From Veillonella atypica KON (GTDB taxonomy: Bacteria; Bacillota; Negativicutes; Veillonellales; Veillonellaceae): 64,000 nt of DNA. Positions 54,148-62,403 of this stretch are shown one piece after another. The stretch is from assembly GCF_002959915.1 (NCBI RefSeq), contig NZ_PPDE01000008.1, positions 558,001 through 622,000 on the forward strand. Reading direction: 5' to 3'. Both the position numbers and the translations under genes were made by a program. Under the pieces are notes generated by a model. The model was not told the DNA's origin. It made no database searches and saw nothing but the letters and a program-made list of their open reading frames with translations. Within the stretch, counting starts at the first letter, position 1; the number at the start of each line of letters is the position of its first letter.

Positions 54148-54597
54148 TTAACTTAGAATCCCATAAATAATCAATGCCATAAAAATCAATATTAGACAGC
54201 CACACCCAGTCTCTGTTTTACTAGGATTAACATCCTTTTTTGCAATCGTCTCACTAGAATTTACAGGGCTATTTAATTCTGTTTGACTATACAAAGATAA
54301 AAGATTGAAGCCACATTTAGGACAGTTTATCCATGACTTTCTCATATTATGACCACAATTAGGACAGACTTTAGTATATGGTACTCCTGCCATGTTCCCA
54401 GAATTATTATCAAACTTTTTATATGAAGTATACGATAATCCACTTCCTGGAAGTCCTATAGTGTTTCTTACACCTAACTTATTTATCGTTGTATGTACAC
54501 CTCTACGCCCCAAAGTAAGACTTGTACTTTTCTTATTGAAATTAATTTTAATTCCTGGTGCGATTTTTATAGAACGGCGAAATCTAAAGAAACCCAT
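54148..54597 (-). CDS. DUF4236 zinc-ribbon membrane-tailed protein
   Basis: 149 residues. N-terminal DUF4236 (GFFRFRRSIKIAPGIKINF, NTIGLPGSGLSYTSYKK), a CPNCG..CPKCG zinc ribbon (near 83-105), and a C-terminal membrane helix (CLILIFMALIIYGIL). Function unknown. 33 bp ahead of hxsA on the same strand, so probably the first gene of the hxs transcription unit, although not known to be part of that system. GGAGTG precedes the ATG. Confidence 0.82.
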   Translation of the reverse strand: MGFFRFRRSIKIAPGIKINFNKKSTSLTLGRRGVHTTINKLGVRNTIGLPGSGLSYTSYKKFDNNSGNMAGVPYTKVCPNCGHNMRKSWINCPKCGFNLLSLYSQTELNSPVNSSETIAKKDVNPSKTETGCGCLILIFMALIIYGILS

Positions 54598-54833
54598 CTA
54601 ATAACACTCCAACAACACAACTTCATTGATTATTCATTATTAATTATATTATCTAATTTTCATTGTAAAAATACAATCAATAGATTATAAACATCCTTAA
54701 TCAACATTAAACATCTACTAGTTAAAGAGCTATTCAGATAATTTAAATATTGAATTTAAATTCATATCAATATAGCGTAAAATAAAATTGATATATATTT
54801 ATCAATCAGTAGTATCTTTTAAAGGACATTATT

Positions 54834-56813
54834 ATGATTATTTACTCATCCAACAAACAATCCTTTATCCAAGACTTTGAACAAGGTGTCTTGGTAAAAA
54901 AGTTACATCAAACATTAACAGAAAAATATCGCCGTGTTGGCGAATCTGAAATTCATTCATGGCAAGCTTCATTATCTTATATGGCTAATGTTATGCGTGA
55001 CTTTGCTATACCTGACTTAGCTGGTGTTGCCATCGAATATATTGTTCCAAACACACAAAAACGGGTTGACTTTATTATTACTGGACTAGATCAACAGGAT
55101 AAAGAGCATGTAGTCATCATTGAGCTTAAACAATGGGGCGAAGCTTTCAAGGTAACAGATAAAGATAATATTGTATCAACCTACCTTGGCGGTGGAATCC
55201 GTGAAGTAACCCACCCTTCTTATCAAGCTTGGTCCTATTGTAGTCTTATTGAAAACTTCAATGAGGATGTGCAAAATCGACCTATTAAGTTACACCCATG
55301 TGCTTTTTTACATAATTTTGATGAAAGCATCTCCCCTGAGCTCCGTGATCCTATCTATAATGATATCTTAAATATCTCTCCGATGTTCACACTAGGCCAA
55401 ATGGATAGCTTACGTAACTTTATCAAAACCTATATTCCAAAAGCTGATACTACAAATATCATGGAGTCCATTGAACACGGTAAGTTAAAACCATCAAAAT
55501 CACTTCAAGATTCTATTTTAAATATGCTAAAAGGCAATAAAGAATTTGTTCTAATCGATGACCAAAAGGTAGAGTTTGAACAAATAAAAAAAGCAGCTTT
55601 GGAGGCTATTAAGAATAATCAGAAAACTGTATATATAGTACGTGGCGGTCCTGGCACTGGTAAAAGTGTAGTTGCCATTAACTTGTTAGCTGAATGTATC
55701 CATAAAGGCTATATGGCTCAATATATTACGGCAAATGCAGCGCCACGAAATGTATATAGTGCCATGTTACAACAAGGATATACAAAATCTGAAATAAAGG
55801 CCTTATTCCAAAGTAGTGGAACCTTTCATACACGTAAAAAGAATGAGCTTCAAATCGCAATAGTAGATGAAGCACATAGGTTGCGTGAAAAATCGGGAAT
55901 GTTCCAAAACCAAGGTGAAGATCAAATCAAAGAAATTATCAATGCCTCTGTTTTTAGCGTATTTTTTATCGACAGAAATCAACGTGTTACCTTTAGTGAT
56001 GCCGGTACAATCGATAAAATACGATACTTTGGTAAAAAACAAAACGCTTTAATCTATGAAGGCGCATTAGAATCTCAATTTCGTTGTAATGGTTCAGATG
56101 GGTATTTAGCTTGGCTTGATAATGCTCTACAAATAGCAGAAACTGCAAACTATGATGGATTTGAAGGTGATTATGACTTCAAAATTTTTGATAATCCTCA
56201 TGATATGTATAACGCTATAAAAACTAAAAATAACATAAATAACAAATCTCGTATCTTAGCTGGTTATTGTTGGGATTGGCCAAAAGAAGGTCGAACTACA
56301 TCATTAATTAAAGATATTCAAATACCAGAGTACAATTTCGGAATTAGTTGGAACCTAGGTAACTCTGATACATATGCTATTGACCCTGATTCTATTAATG
56401 AAGCAGGATGTATTCATACTACTCAAGGTCTCGAATTTGAATATGTCGGTGTAATCATTGGTGATGATTTACGTTATGAAGATGGTAAACTTATTGTAGA
56501 CATTAACAAACGTGCAAAAACAGATCAATCTATAAAAGGTATCAAGAAACTTTTAAAAGAAAATCCTACTGAAGCACATCGTATTGCCAATGAAATTGTG
56601 AAAAATACATATCGTACATTAATGACACGAGGTCAAAAAGGTTGTTATATCTACTGTACAAATAAAGGATTGTCGGATTATTTTAAATTAATATACAACC
56701 ATCAATTAAGTTATACCTACGAGCAATCAACATTATCTAAATCAGATCAATTAGTAGCAGATATACCTAGCTCTGATATTGATATAACAGAGATAAATCC
56801 TCATAAAATTTAA
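54834..56813 (+). CDS. Nuclease-helicase fusion: PD-(D/E)xK domain plus DUF2075 (Schlafen-type) helicase
   Basis: 659 residues. The N-terminal part carries IEY (Glu68), Asp79 (RVDFII) and IELKQW (Glu97, Lys99), a PD-(D/E)xK endonuclease pattern. Then a helicase of the DUF2075/Schlafen-group family with Walker A GGPGTGKS (271-278), Walker B IVDEAHRL (343-350), IDRNQRVTF, and a TTQGLEFEYVGVIIGDD motif. Such single-gene nuclease-helicases are typical of anti-phage or DNA-repair functions; the role is inferred. Divergent from the hxs locus. Terminator follows. Confidence 0.82.
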   Translation: MIIYSSNKQSFIQDFEQGVLVKKLHQTLTEKYRRVGESEIHSWQASLSYMANVMRDFAIPDLAGVAIEYIVPNTQKRVDFIITGLDQQDKEHVVIIELKQWGEAFKVTDKDNIVSTYLGGGIREVTHPSYQAWSYCSLIENFNEDVQNRPIKLHPCAFLHNFDESISPELRDPIYNDILNISPMFTLGQMDSLRNFIKTYIPKADTTNIMESIEHGKLKPSKSLQDSILNMLKGNKEFVLIDDQKVEFEQIKKAALEAIKNNQKTVYIVRGGPGTGKSVVAINLLAECIHKGYMAQYITANAAPRNVYSAMLQQGYTKSEIKALFQSSGTFHTRKKNELQIAIVDEAHRLREKSGMFQNQGEDQIKEIINASVFSVFFIDRNQRVTFSDAGTIDKIRYFGKKQNALIYEGALESQFRCNGSDGYLAWLDNALQIAETANYDGFEGDYDFKIFDNPHDMYNAIKTKNNINNKSRILAGYCWDWPKEGRTTSLIKDIQIPEYNFGISWNLGNSDTYAIDPDSINEAGCIHTTQGLEFEYVGVIIGDDLRYEDGKLIVDINKRAKTDQSIKGIKKLLKENPTEAHRIANEIVKNTYRTLMTRGQKGCYIYCTNKGLSDYFKLIYNHQLSYTYEQSTLSKSDQLVADIPSSDIDITEINPHKI

Positions 56814-56820
56814 TATATCA

Positions 56821-56870
56821 AAAAATGAGCCAGTATCACACTTCAATCAGAGTAATACTGGCCCATTTTT
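56821..56870. terminator. Bidirectional terminator after the nuclease-helicase gene
   Basis: Stem AAAAATG-a-GCCAGTAT / ATACTGGC-c-CATTTTT with one mismatch. Confidence 0.85.
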
Positions 56871-56998
56871 AAATTGGTTTAAATATTCAATTACCAAACA
56901 ATATAAAGTATCAAATTATATAAAGAAAGCACCATATTATACAAGCAAAATACCTCTATATGATGTGGTATTAATTTGCCTTGAAAGATACCGCATAA

Positions 56999-57373
56999 CT
57001 ATATATTAAAGGTAATACTACTTTTAGGATTCTTCAGTTTCGGAAAGCCATATATCTCCAACGCATGTAAAATCTTTTGAATAGTCTCTTTGATATTATC
57101 TTTAGACACAGGTATAGAACTTACGATATATATGATTCCCTCAGCTTTTGCAGGATAAATACTTACAACACAATCATGACTATGTATGATGCGAAGCAGA
57201 TATACATCATAGGTAGACTCAACATAAAAATCAAACTCCTGATTTTCATGTATTACATCAGGCATGTCGTGTACTGGTGCTACAGTACAATCAGATATCT
57301 GAAAAGAATCTGTATCAAAATGTACTCTACAATTATGTTTTCGTTTCATTCGTTCAAGTCGTTCATCTATCAT
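56999..57373 (-). CDS. Small cytosolic protein of unknown function
   Basis: 124 residues, no signal peptide or membrane segment. A beta-rich pattern (VHFDTDSFQISDCTV, FDFYVESTYDVYLLRIIHSH) and a C-terminal helix (IKETIQKILHALEIYG). No family recognised. Start and ribosome site are weak. Confidence 0.5.
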   Translation of the reverse strand: MIDERLERMKRKHNCRVHFDTDSFQISDCTVAPVHDMPDVIHENQEFDFYVESTYDVYLLRIIHSHDCVVSIYPAKAEGIIYIVSSIPVSKDNIKETIQKILHALEIYGFPKLKNPKSSITFNI

Positions 57374-57417
57374 GTTTTATCACATCACCAATTAATCGCT
57401 CTTAATCACGTTTCTAC

Positions 57418-57438
57418 TTGTCGACAAATTGTCGACAA
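57418..57438. repeat. Palindromic TGTCGACAAATTGTCGACA element, copy 1
   Basis: Contains TGTCGACAAATTGTCGACA (57419-57437), palindromic about its central A/T and made of two GTCGAC hexamers. The same 19 bases recur at 59228-59246, so the two flank the block of INIPGA copy C and the small peptide gene. Confidence 0.8.
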
Positions 57439-57439
57439 C

Positions 57440-58777
57440 TCACTTCGTATTCTTAATATCAACCGTCGCCATATCTTTTGGCATCTTAGCCCCAAGCCCA
57501 CTTTGGAATGTGTTATAGTAGTCCTTATTATTATTAGTGTCTACATATTGCACAATATCTCGCAAGTCTTTTTCGACCAAAGAACTAGTATTATAGGTCA
57601 TAATAAAGTGATTGTATACGTATTGTTTATCATGGGATATTAACATATATATCGTTGTTTTAGGGCGCTTAATTTGCATATATACGGATGGCATAGCATC
57701 ATTCCATACGGTAGCAAATTGGATTGGTTGGTGCATCGAATACTTGTCAGTTAGGATAATACTGCGTACGGCTTTTGGGAAAATCTTCTCTGGATGTTGT
57801 ATATCTTCAGCCTCAACTGGCATCACCATGATACCTTCTCTATACTGATCGCTATCGTATACATACATGTACGAATCATTCTTATCTTCCCGTATCATTT
57901 TACTTGTTTTTAGCGTTAAGAATGTAAAATCATTAATTCTTAATGCTTTGCTTTTTGAAAGTATATCCTTCGCTGGTTCAATGGATGGTAATACATAATT
58001 TACCAACGGGGACATTATTATGTCTTTAGCCTTATCAACACCTTGTGCTTTTAACACACTAAACTGTTTTCTAGGCATAAAATTATAACCCACATGATAC
58101 GAAATCGTCGGTGTATTCTTCATCGTAAAATTAAGGCTTCCCACCATTGGTGCATCCTTAGCATACGTGACATCCCATGTCGCTTTTTCAACCGTAGGAT
58201 ACGTAAATTTACCAGCATATAATGAATGGTCATCACCGCGAAATACACCAGCTGTTTTCTCTGCGATAGCTTTCATATCATCAACAGTCAATTTGCTATA
58301 AGGAATCTTACTATCCTCCCAATTATTGCCTGCTGGTTGATGCCGTAATTCATAAGCCATCATACCGTTGGGGCTCATAATCATTGCATTTCTGAAAGCA
58401 GGTGTACTATCTGCAATTTTCTCAGTATTCCCATATCGACTCGAGTAAGGCACAGTGAATTTTACATTGGCTCCATCCTCTTTCAATATAAATACGGAAG
58501 AAGAAAAGTCCAATGCATGGTTCAACTCACGATTAGAGTAAATGATGTCATTTAAATCAAATTCGCCATTACCTACCACTTGTTTGGGCATATATGTTTT
58601 TATATCCTTTTCAACATCCCGTTCCATCTGTTGCGCATCCGCATCAGTCTTGCGATAATTCTGATACGCATCCTTTGATACAGTTGGATCTGCGCCAGGT
58701 ATATTAATATCAATTGCATGACCACCCAATGTAACAAAACTTAAACAGAGCGTAGCCATCAATACACGTTTCATCAT
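57440..58777 (-). CDS. Exported INIPGA-family protein, copy C
   Basis: 445 residues. Signal peptide MMKRVLMATLCLSFVTLGGHA, then IDINIPGADPTV. Shares with copy A the segments SSVFILKEDGANVKFTVPY, KATWDV, SYHVGYN, TVWNDAMPSVYMQIKRP and RDIVQYVD. Starts: ATG at 58777 with AAGGAAGAG upstream; upstream in-frame ATGs are not supported. Probable periplasmic or surface protein of unknown role. Confidence 0.75.
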   Translation of the reverse strand: MMKRVLMATLCLSFVTLGGHAIDINIPGADPTVSKDAYQNYRKTDADAQQMERDVEKDIKTYMPKQVVGNGEFDLNDIIYSNRELNHALDFSSSVFILKEDGANVKFTVPYSSRYGNTEKIADSTPAFRNAMIMSPNGMMAYELRHQPAGNNWEDSKIPYSKLTVDDMKAIAEKTAGVFRGDDHSLYAGKFTYPTVEKATWDVTYAKDAPMVGSLNFTMKNTPTISYHVGYNFMPRKQFSVLKAQGVDKAKDIIMSPLVNYVLPSIEPAKDILSKSKALRINDFTFLTLKTSKMIREDKNDSYMYVYDSDQYREGIMVMPVEAEDIQHPEKIFPKAVRSIILTDKYSMHQPIQFATVWNDAMPSVYMQIKRPKTTIYMLISHDKQYVYNHFIMTYNTSSLVEKDLRDIVQYVDTNNNKDYYNTFQSGLGAKMPKDMATVDIKNTK

Positions 58778-58890
58778 ACAAACTCTTCCTTTCATATAAA
58801 TTCTCTCAAATAGTATATATGTATAGAATATCATATTTCGTTTGACTTATAGTAGTATAATATAAGTATAAAGACTAGGAGGTGATTACT

Positions 58891-59118
58891 ATGAAATTTA
58901 CTAAACGTATACTCATCATGACTGCTTTAGCCGTGACTGCTGTAGTGTCCACAGGATTTGCTTATGATTATGTATGCAATAATTCTCAGTACAATTGCAA
59001 TACTAACACACAATACAACTGCAATAACAATGCTAACTATGCACCATGCAACAATAACAACCAAAACTATTGCGGTTCAAACTCTAATACTAGAGGATGT
59101 GGCGGATATAGAAGATAA
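58891..59118 (+). CDS. Small exported Asn/Cys-rich peptide
   Basis: 75 residues: signal peptide MKFTKRILIMTALAVTAVVS (cleavage near GFA-YD), then a 48-residue mature chain very rich in Asn and with six Cys in CNN/CNT/CNN-type spacing, ending GCGGYRR. AGGAGGTGATTACT precedes the ATG (a GTG at 58882 is less likely). Own terminator. No known family; it could be a disulfide-bonded surface or secreted peptide. Confidence 0.75.
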   Translation: MKFTKRILIMTALAVTAVVSTGFAYDYVCNNSQYNCNTNTQYNCNNNANYAPCNNNNQNYCGSNSNTRGCGGYRR

Positions 59119-59136
59119 TATATTAAACATGACAGA

Positions 59137-59171
59137 AGCCTATAGTACGATTTTCGTACTATAGGCTTTTA
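59137..59171 (+). terminator. Terminator after the Asn/Cys-rich peptide gene
   Basis: Stem AGCCTATAGTACGA / TCGTACTATAGGCT with TTTTA. Confidence 0.9.
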
Positions 59172-59220
59172 TCATCTATAAGTATTCATACCTCTATAGC
59201 ATATTAACATAAACAAGGTT

Positions 59221-59253
59221 AAATAAGTGTCGACAAATTGTCGACACTTATTT
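59221..59253. repeat. Palindromic TGTCGACAAATTGTCGACA element, copy 2
   Basis: 16-bp perfect inverted repeat with one central base, AAATAAGTGTCGACAA on the left, centred on the 19 bases also found at 57419-57437. Confidence 0.85.
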
Positions 59254-59265
59254 ATACTGAACCTA

Positions 59266-59503
59266 GAGTCATCAACGTGAGTTAGGCTCATCACCGAAAG
59301 GTGGTGATGCTATGAACAATTATGAAAAAGTAATGCTCATCATTGCTATATTGTCTCTAGCAGTATCCATTCTTACTTTTATTTTAAAATAGAGTAAGAA
59401 AAACGCCTAACGTATAAAAGCATTCGCAGTGCTTACACGTTAGGCGCATTCTAAATTTGCAATTTTGTAGATGGGCCTAACGCTAGCTACACGTTGATGG
59501 CTC
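59266..59503 (+). repeat. Inverted arms around the second toxin-like gene
   Basis: The leader arm 59266-59292 (CATCAACGTG..GTTAGGC) is complementary to the distal arm 59470-59503 (GCCTAAC..CACGTTGATG). On the toxin mRNA these could pair over about 180 bases and hide the ribosome site, as in other type I toxin messages. Confidence 0.7.
59312..59392 (+). CDS. Type I toxin-like small hydrophobic peptide, second locus
   Basis: 26 residues, MNNYEKVMLIIAILSLAVSI then TFILK, one membrane helix with a charged end; the MNNYExxMLII layout matches TxpA/holin-like type I toxins. AAAGGTGGTGATGCT precedes the ATG. It sits in the 457-bp gap 59119-59575 with inverted arms and a minus-strand RNA with its own terminator. 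Confidence 0.62.
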   Translation: MNNYEKVMLIIAILSLAVSILTFILK

Positions 59504-59515
59504 TCTTTATATTTA
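59394..59515 (-). ncRNA. Candidate antisense RNA to the second toxin-like gene
   Basis: On the minus strand a TATATTATAAAT region near 59505-59522 could start an RNA that ends at CGCCTAACGT / ACGTTAGGCG (59407-59448 region) followed by TTTTTCTT, directly at the 3' end of the toxin gene. Promoter not firm. Confidence 0.5.
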
Positions 59516-59575
59516 TAATATAACATACTTTACGTTATATAGCAAAAATACAAAATTCAAATTATCTTAAATTTA

Positions 59576-60121
59576 TCAACGTATAACTAGTCCCGCTATC
59601 CCCCACATCACGGCCATAACGCCAAATATAAATCCCCATATACTAAGGAATAAATGGACCATAGAATAATGTGGATAGACTCTAATAGAATACGTACTAT
59701 AATTATCATCACTACTAATTAGGTATCGACGAATCGTACCAAATATCTTTGCTATCCGACTAGGCTTATCGTTAAATAATAGCTGGTACGTCCCCGGATT
59801 AGCATAAAATGTATAGAGCTCGAGTCGTACGTCGATTACTTTAGTTACACTAACGGGTATCAAGTTAGCTCTTAATGGGACTTCCTTTTCCGTTTCACAG
59901 TTAATAAGCTGTAGTCCAAACAGCCCTAACGGAGCTTTTTTAAACCGATTACCATTAAGCCATATACCATAGCGACCAGCTGTTTGTATAGTAAATATCC
60001 CTTTGTCTGTTCTATAAGGCATATCATGTATGGCCGTTACCGTATACACTTTCACAGTATGCTTAATGCTCAGTACGAGTAACAACAGTCCTAGGGGAAT
60101 CATCAGTCCGAAAACAAACAA
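59576..60121 (-). CDS. Membrane protein with two helices, unknown
   Basis: 181 residues: N-terminal helix (FGLMIPLGLLLLVLSI), a soluble beta-rich middle with FTIQTAGRYGIWLNG, and a C-terminal helix (FLSIWGFIFGVMAVMWGIAG). Start is a TTG at 60121 with AAGGTGG upstream; no ATG or GTG fits better. Sixteen bp after the DUF3298 gene on the same strand, so probably in one unit with it. Confidence 0.65.
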   Translation of the reverse strand: MFVFGLMIPLGLLLLVLSIKHTVKVYTVTAIHDMPYRTDKGIFTIQTAGRYGIWLNGNRFKKAPLGLFGLQLINCETEKEVPLRANLIPVSVTKVIDVRLELYTFYANPGTYQLLFNDKPSRIAKIFGTIRRYLISSDDNYSTYSIRVYPHYSMVHLFLSIWGFIFGVMAVMWGIAGLVIR

Positions 60122-60137
60122 TATAACGCCACCTTTA

Positions 60138-60779
60138 TTACGAGTTCATGCGGTTAAAGTATTCTATCGCACTCGGATTAAACCCAATATAGGTTGTACC
60201 ATACGAAAATGGTCCAAGTTGATAAGGTTGATATACTAAATCGATATTCCCCTTACCACGTAAGCAATAATTATCTGATGCATAGGTTACACGCCAACCA
60301 CGAGGAAGATCAACCTTCTTATGAGCTTCATTGTAGAAAGATAATACTCCAGAGAGAACACCAACCTGTAGTTGATCCGCATTAGCAATTTTTATATAGT
60401 TGTACAATGGAACACGTTGCCCAGTTATCTTATCATATACAAGCCCTTTTGTTTTGTACATACCATGAACGGCACCAGCATTATAGTAATAAGTAGTCAA
60501 AAGAATAGATACGACCTGACTATCCTCATAAGTAACCTTATAGCTTTGGGCAACTTGATACACATGTTTATTATAATACATATCTTTTGCTTGAAGTACA
60601 TAGTTTGCGATATCTGTATTAATCGCTTGTTGAGCATAAGCAGAATCAGTATATACCAAAGGATATTTTAAATCTAAATTGGCATCTGATTGACTACCAG
60701 TTACAACCTTTGCATATCCTGGTATGGCTAACATAGCACCTACAGCCCCTAAAACTAAAGCTTTCTTTAATACGTTCAT
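60138..60779 (-). CDS. Exported DUF3298/RsiV-like protein
   Basis: 213 residues with signal peptide (MNVLKKALVLGAVGAMLAIP). The pattern LKYPLVYTDSAYAQQAINTD, TTYYYNAGAVHGMYKTKGLVYD and a late YQLGPFSYGTTYIGF fits DUF3298 (RsiV-type, with DUF4163 in front), also known in lysozyme-binding anti-sigma factors. Here there is no sigma factor next to it, so that role is not supported. Confidence 0.78.
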   Translation of the reverse strand: MNVLKKALVLGAVGAMLAIPGYAKVVTGSQSDANLDLKYPLVYTDSAYAQQAINTDIANYVLQAKDMYYNKHVYQVAQSYKVTYEDSQVVSILLTTYYYNAGAVHGMYKTKGLVYDKITGQRVPLYNYIKIANADQLQVGVLSGVLSFYNEAHKKVDLPRGWRVTYASDNYCLRGKGNIDLVYQPYQLGPFSYGTTYIGFNPSAIEYFNRMNS

Positions 60780-60902
60780 ACTAATCCCTCCTCTATCTAA
60801 GATTTGTTAACGAAATATCTATACTGAGTATTTCGCCATGAACTAGTAAATCTCCTTTTTATTGTTTCTGTACCATCGTACTAGAGGAGGCTTTCACCAT
60901 AC

Positions 60903-60935
60903 AAAAAAGGACCCTCCAAAGAGAGTCCTTAATTT
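60903..60935 (-). terminator. Terminator after rplT
   Basis: AAGGAC / GTCCTT stem extended by further pairs, then TTTTTT on the minus strand. Confidence 0.8.
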
Positions 60936-60949
60936 GTTATGATATGCTA

Positions 60950-61300
60950 TTAAGCGTTTTTAGCTACTTCAACAAGTTTAGCGAATGCTGCTGCATCGTT
61001 AACTGCCAAGTCAGCCAACATTTTACGGTTAACTTCAACGCCTGCTTTAGTCAAACCAGCGATGAAACGGCTGTAAGTTGTGCCATTGATGCGAGCTGCT
61101 GCGTTGATACGAGCAATCCACAATTGACGGAATTCGCGTTTTTTCGCACGACGGTCACGACGAGCGTAGTACAACGCTTTCATTACTGTTTCGTTAGCTT
61201 TTTTGAACAAACGAGAACGAGTACCGCGGTAACCTTTAGCTAATTTCAAAATCTTTTTATGACGTGCATGAGCTGTAACGCCCTTTTTCACTCTTGCCAT
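60950..61300 (-). CDS. rplT: 50S ribosomal protein L20
   Basis: 116 residues, [20 protein letters not shown] and [20 protein letters not shown], diagnostic of L20. Assembly protein of 23S rRNA; in Firmicutes it represses its own operon through the leader. Third gene of infC-rpmI-rplT. Confidence 0.98.
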   Translation of the reverse strand: MARVKKGVTAHARHKKILKLAKGYRGTRSRLFKKANETVMKALYYARRDRRAKKREFRQLWIARINAAARINGTTYSRFIAGLTKAGVEVNRKMLADLAVNDAAAFAKLVEVAKNA

Positions 61301-61346
61301 TGTATATTCCTCCTAAATTACGATATATCAATCTAATAGTTAGCGA

Positions 61347-61544
61347 TTAAGCGTATGGTAAGCATTTAACTACGCGTTTGTAGTCAGATTTAGCAACCAA
61401 TGTAGCTTTACGTAAATTACGTTTACGAGCTGGAGATTTTTTCTCAAGAATGTGGCTTTTGAAAGCTTTTGCACGCTTGAATTCACCAGTACCAGTTACT
61501 GCGAAACGTTTAGCCGCTGCGCGACGAGTTTTAATTTTTGGCAT
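61347..61544 (-). CDS. rpmI: 50S ribosomal protein L35
   Basis: 65 residues, [20 protein letters not shown] then [20 protein letters not shown], typical of L35. Between infC and rplT. Confidence 0.98.
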   Translation of the reverse strand: MPKIKTRRAAAKRFAVTGTGEFKRAKAFKSHILEKKSPARKRNLRKATLVAKSDYKRVVKCLPYA

Positions 61545-61565
61545 AATTATAATCCTCCCAATATC

Positions 61566-62075
61566 CTATTTACTTACTAAAATCATGGTCATATTACGAC
61601 CTTCTAATTTAGCTGCTTTTTCAATAGACGCCGTTTCTTTGAGTTCTTCAGCGAAACGTGTCAACACTGCCATGCCAAGTTCAGGGTGAGAAAGTTCACG
61701 ACCGCGGAACATGATGGTTACTTTTACTTTGTTACCTTCACCCAAGAATTTGGATGCGTTTTTCATTTTTACGTAAAAGTCATGGTCTTCAATATGTGGA
61801 CGTAACTTAACTTCTTTTAAAGTTACGATTTTTTGTTTCTTCTTCGCTTCTTTCTCGCGTTTTTGTTGTTCATAACGATATTTACCGTAGTTCATAATGC
61901 GAGCTACTGGTGGTTTAGCGTTAGGTGCAATTTCCACAAGATCAAGATGCTTTTCTTCAGCCAATGCCAACGCCTCACGGCCAGACATAATACCGATTTG
62001 TTCGTTTTCAGGACCTACGACACGAAGTTCACGAGCACGAATCTCTTCATTAATGCGTGGTGTATCCTTGCTAAT
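61566..62075 (-). CDS. infC: Translation initiation factor IF-3 with AUU start
   Basis: 169 residues. N-domain TPRINEEIRARELRVVGPEN, linker KKKQKIVTLKEVKLRP, C-domain VTIMFRGRELSHPELG. The start is ATT at 62075: GGAGGTGAAAGCT stands in front and the conserved chain begins at Ser-Lys-Asp. IF-3 needs a rare start codon to regulate itself by discriminating against AUU. An in-frame ATG occurs only far upstream within the leader, without conservation. Confidence 0.95.
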   Translation of the reverse strand: MSKDTPRINEEIRARELRVVGPENEQIGIMSGREALALAEEKHLDLVEIAPNAKPPVARIMNYGKYRYEQQKREKEAKKKQKIVTLKEVKLRPHIEDHDFYVKMKNASKFLGEGNKVKVTIMFRGRELSHPELGMAVLTRFAEELKETASIEKAAKLEGRNMTMILVSK

Positions 62076-62084
62076 AGCTTTCAC

Positions 62085-62200
62085 CTCCAAGAGAATAAAA
62101 AAACGGATGGCATACACCATCCGAATAGAGTTCTCTATATGTAACCTCATACTTCATGGTATTAGGTGAGTGGCGGATGGCCTCTGCTTCATAAATTACT
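62085..62200 (-). promoter_or_regulatory. L20-type leader with attenuator upstream of infC
   Basis: The leader of infC-rpmI-rplT contains CGGATGG / CCATCCG followed by TTTTTTT (62098-62123), a terminator, and upstream GGCCATCCGCC that can compete for the stem. This is the arrangement of the Firmicutes L20 leader, in which L20 stabilises premature termination. Confidence 0.75.
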
Positions 62201-62205
62201 TAATT

Positions 62206-62234
62206 ATAATAACAAATTGGCTGGTGAAAGTCAA
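62206..62234 (-). promoter_or_regulatory. Promoter for infC-rpmI-rplT
   Basis: TTGACT (62229-62234) and TATTAT (62206-62211) on the minus strand, 17 bases apart. Confidence 0.75.
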
Positions 62235-62403
62235 CAAAAAATATTGAGCTTTTAACAATGAATTTGTTATTACAACTCTTATAGTATAACAGACATTATA
62301 AGTTCTGTATATAGGTATACTTACTGACACCGCTCTCTCTTTATGTATACAATATTCTTATAAATTATACAACTAATTCTATAGAAAATACGATACAATA
62401 ATA

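Noticed and set aside
60138-60779. Anti-sigma factor RsiV
   Set aside because: The DUF3298 resemblance is there, but the gene has an ordinary signal peptide and no sigma factor gene adjoins it.
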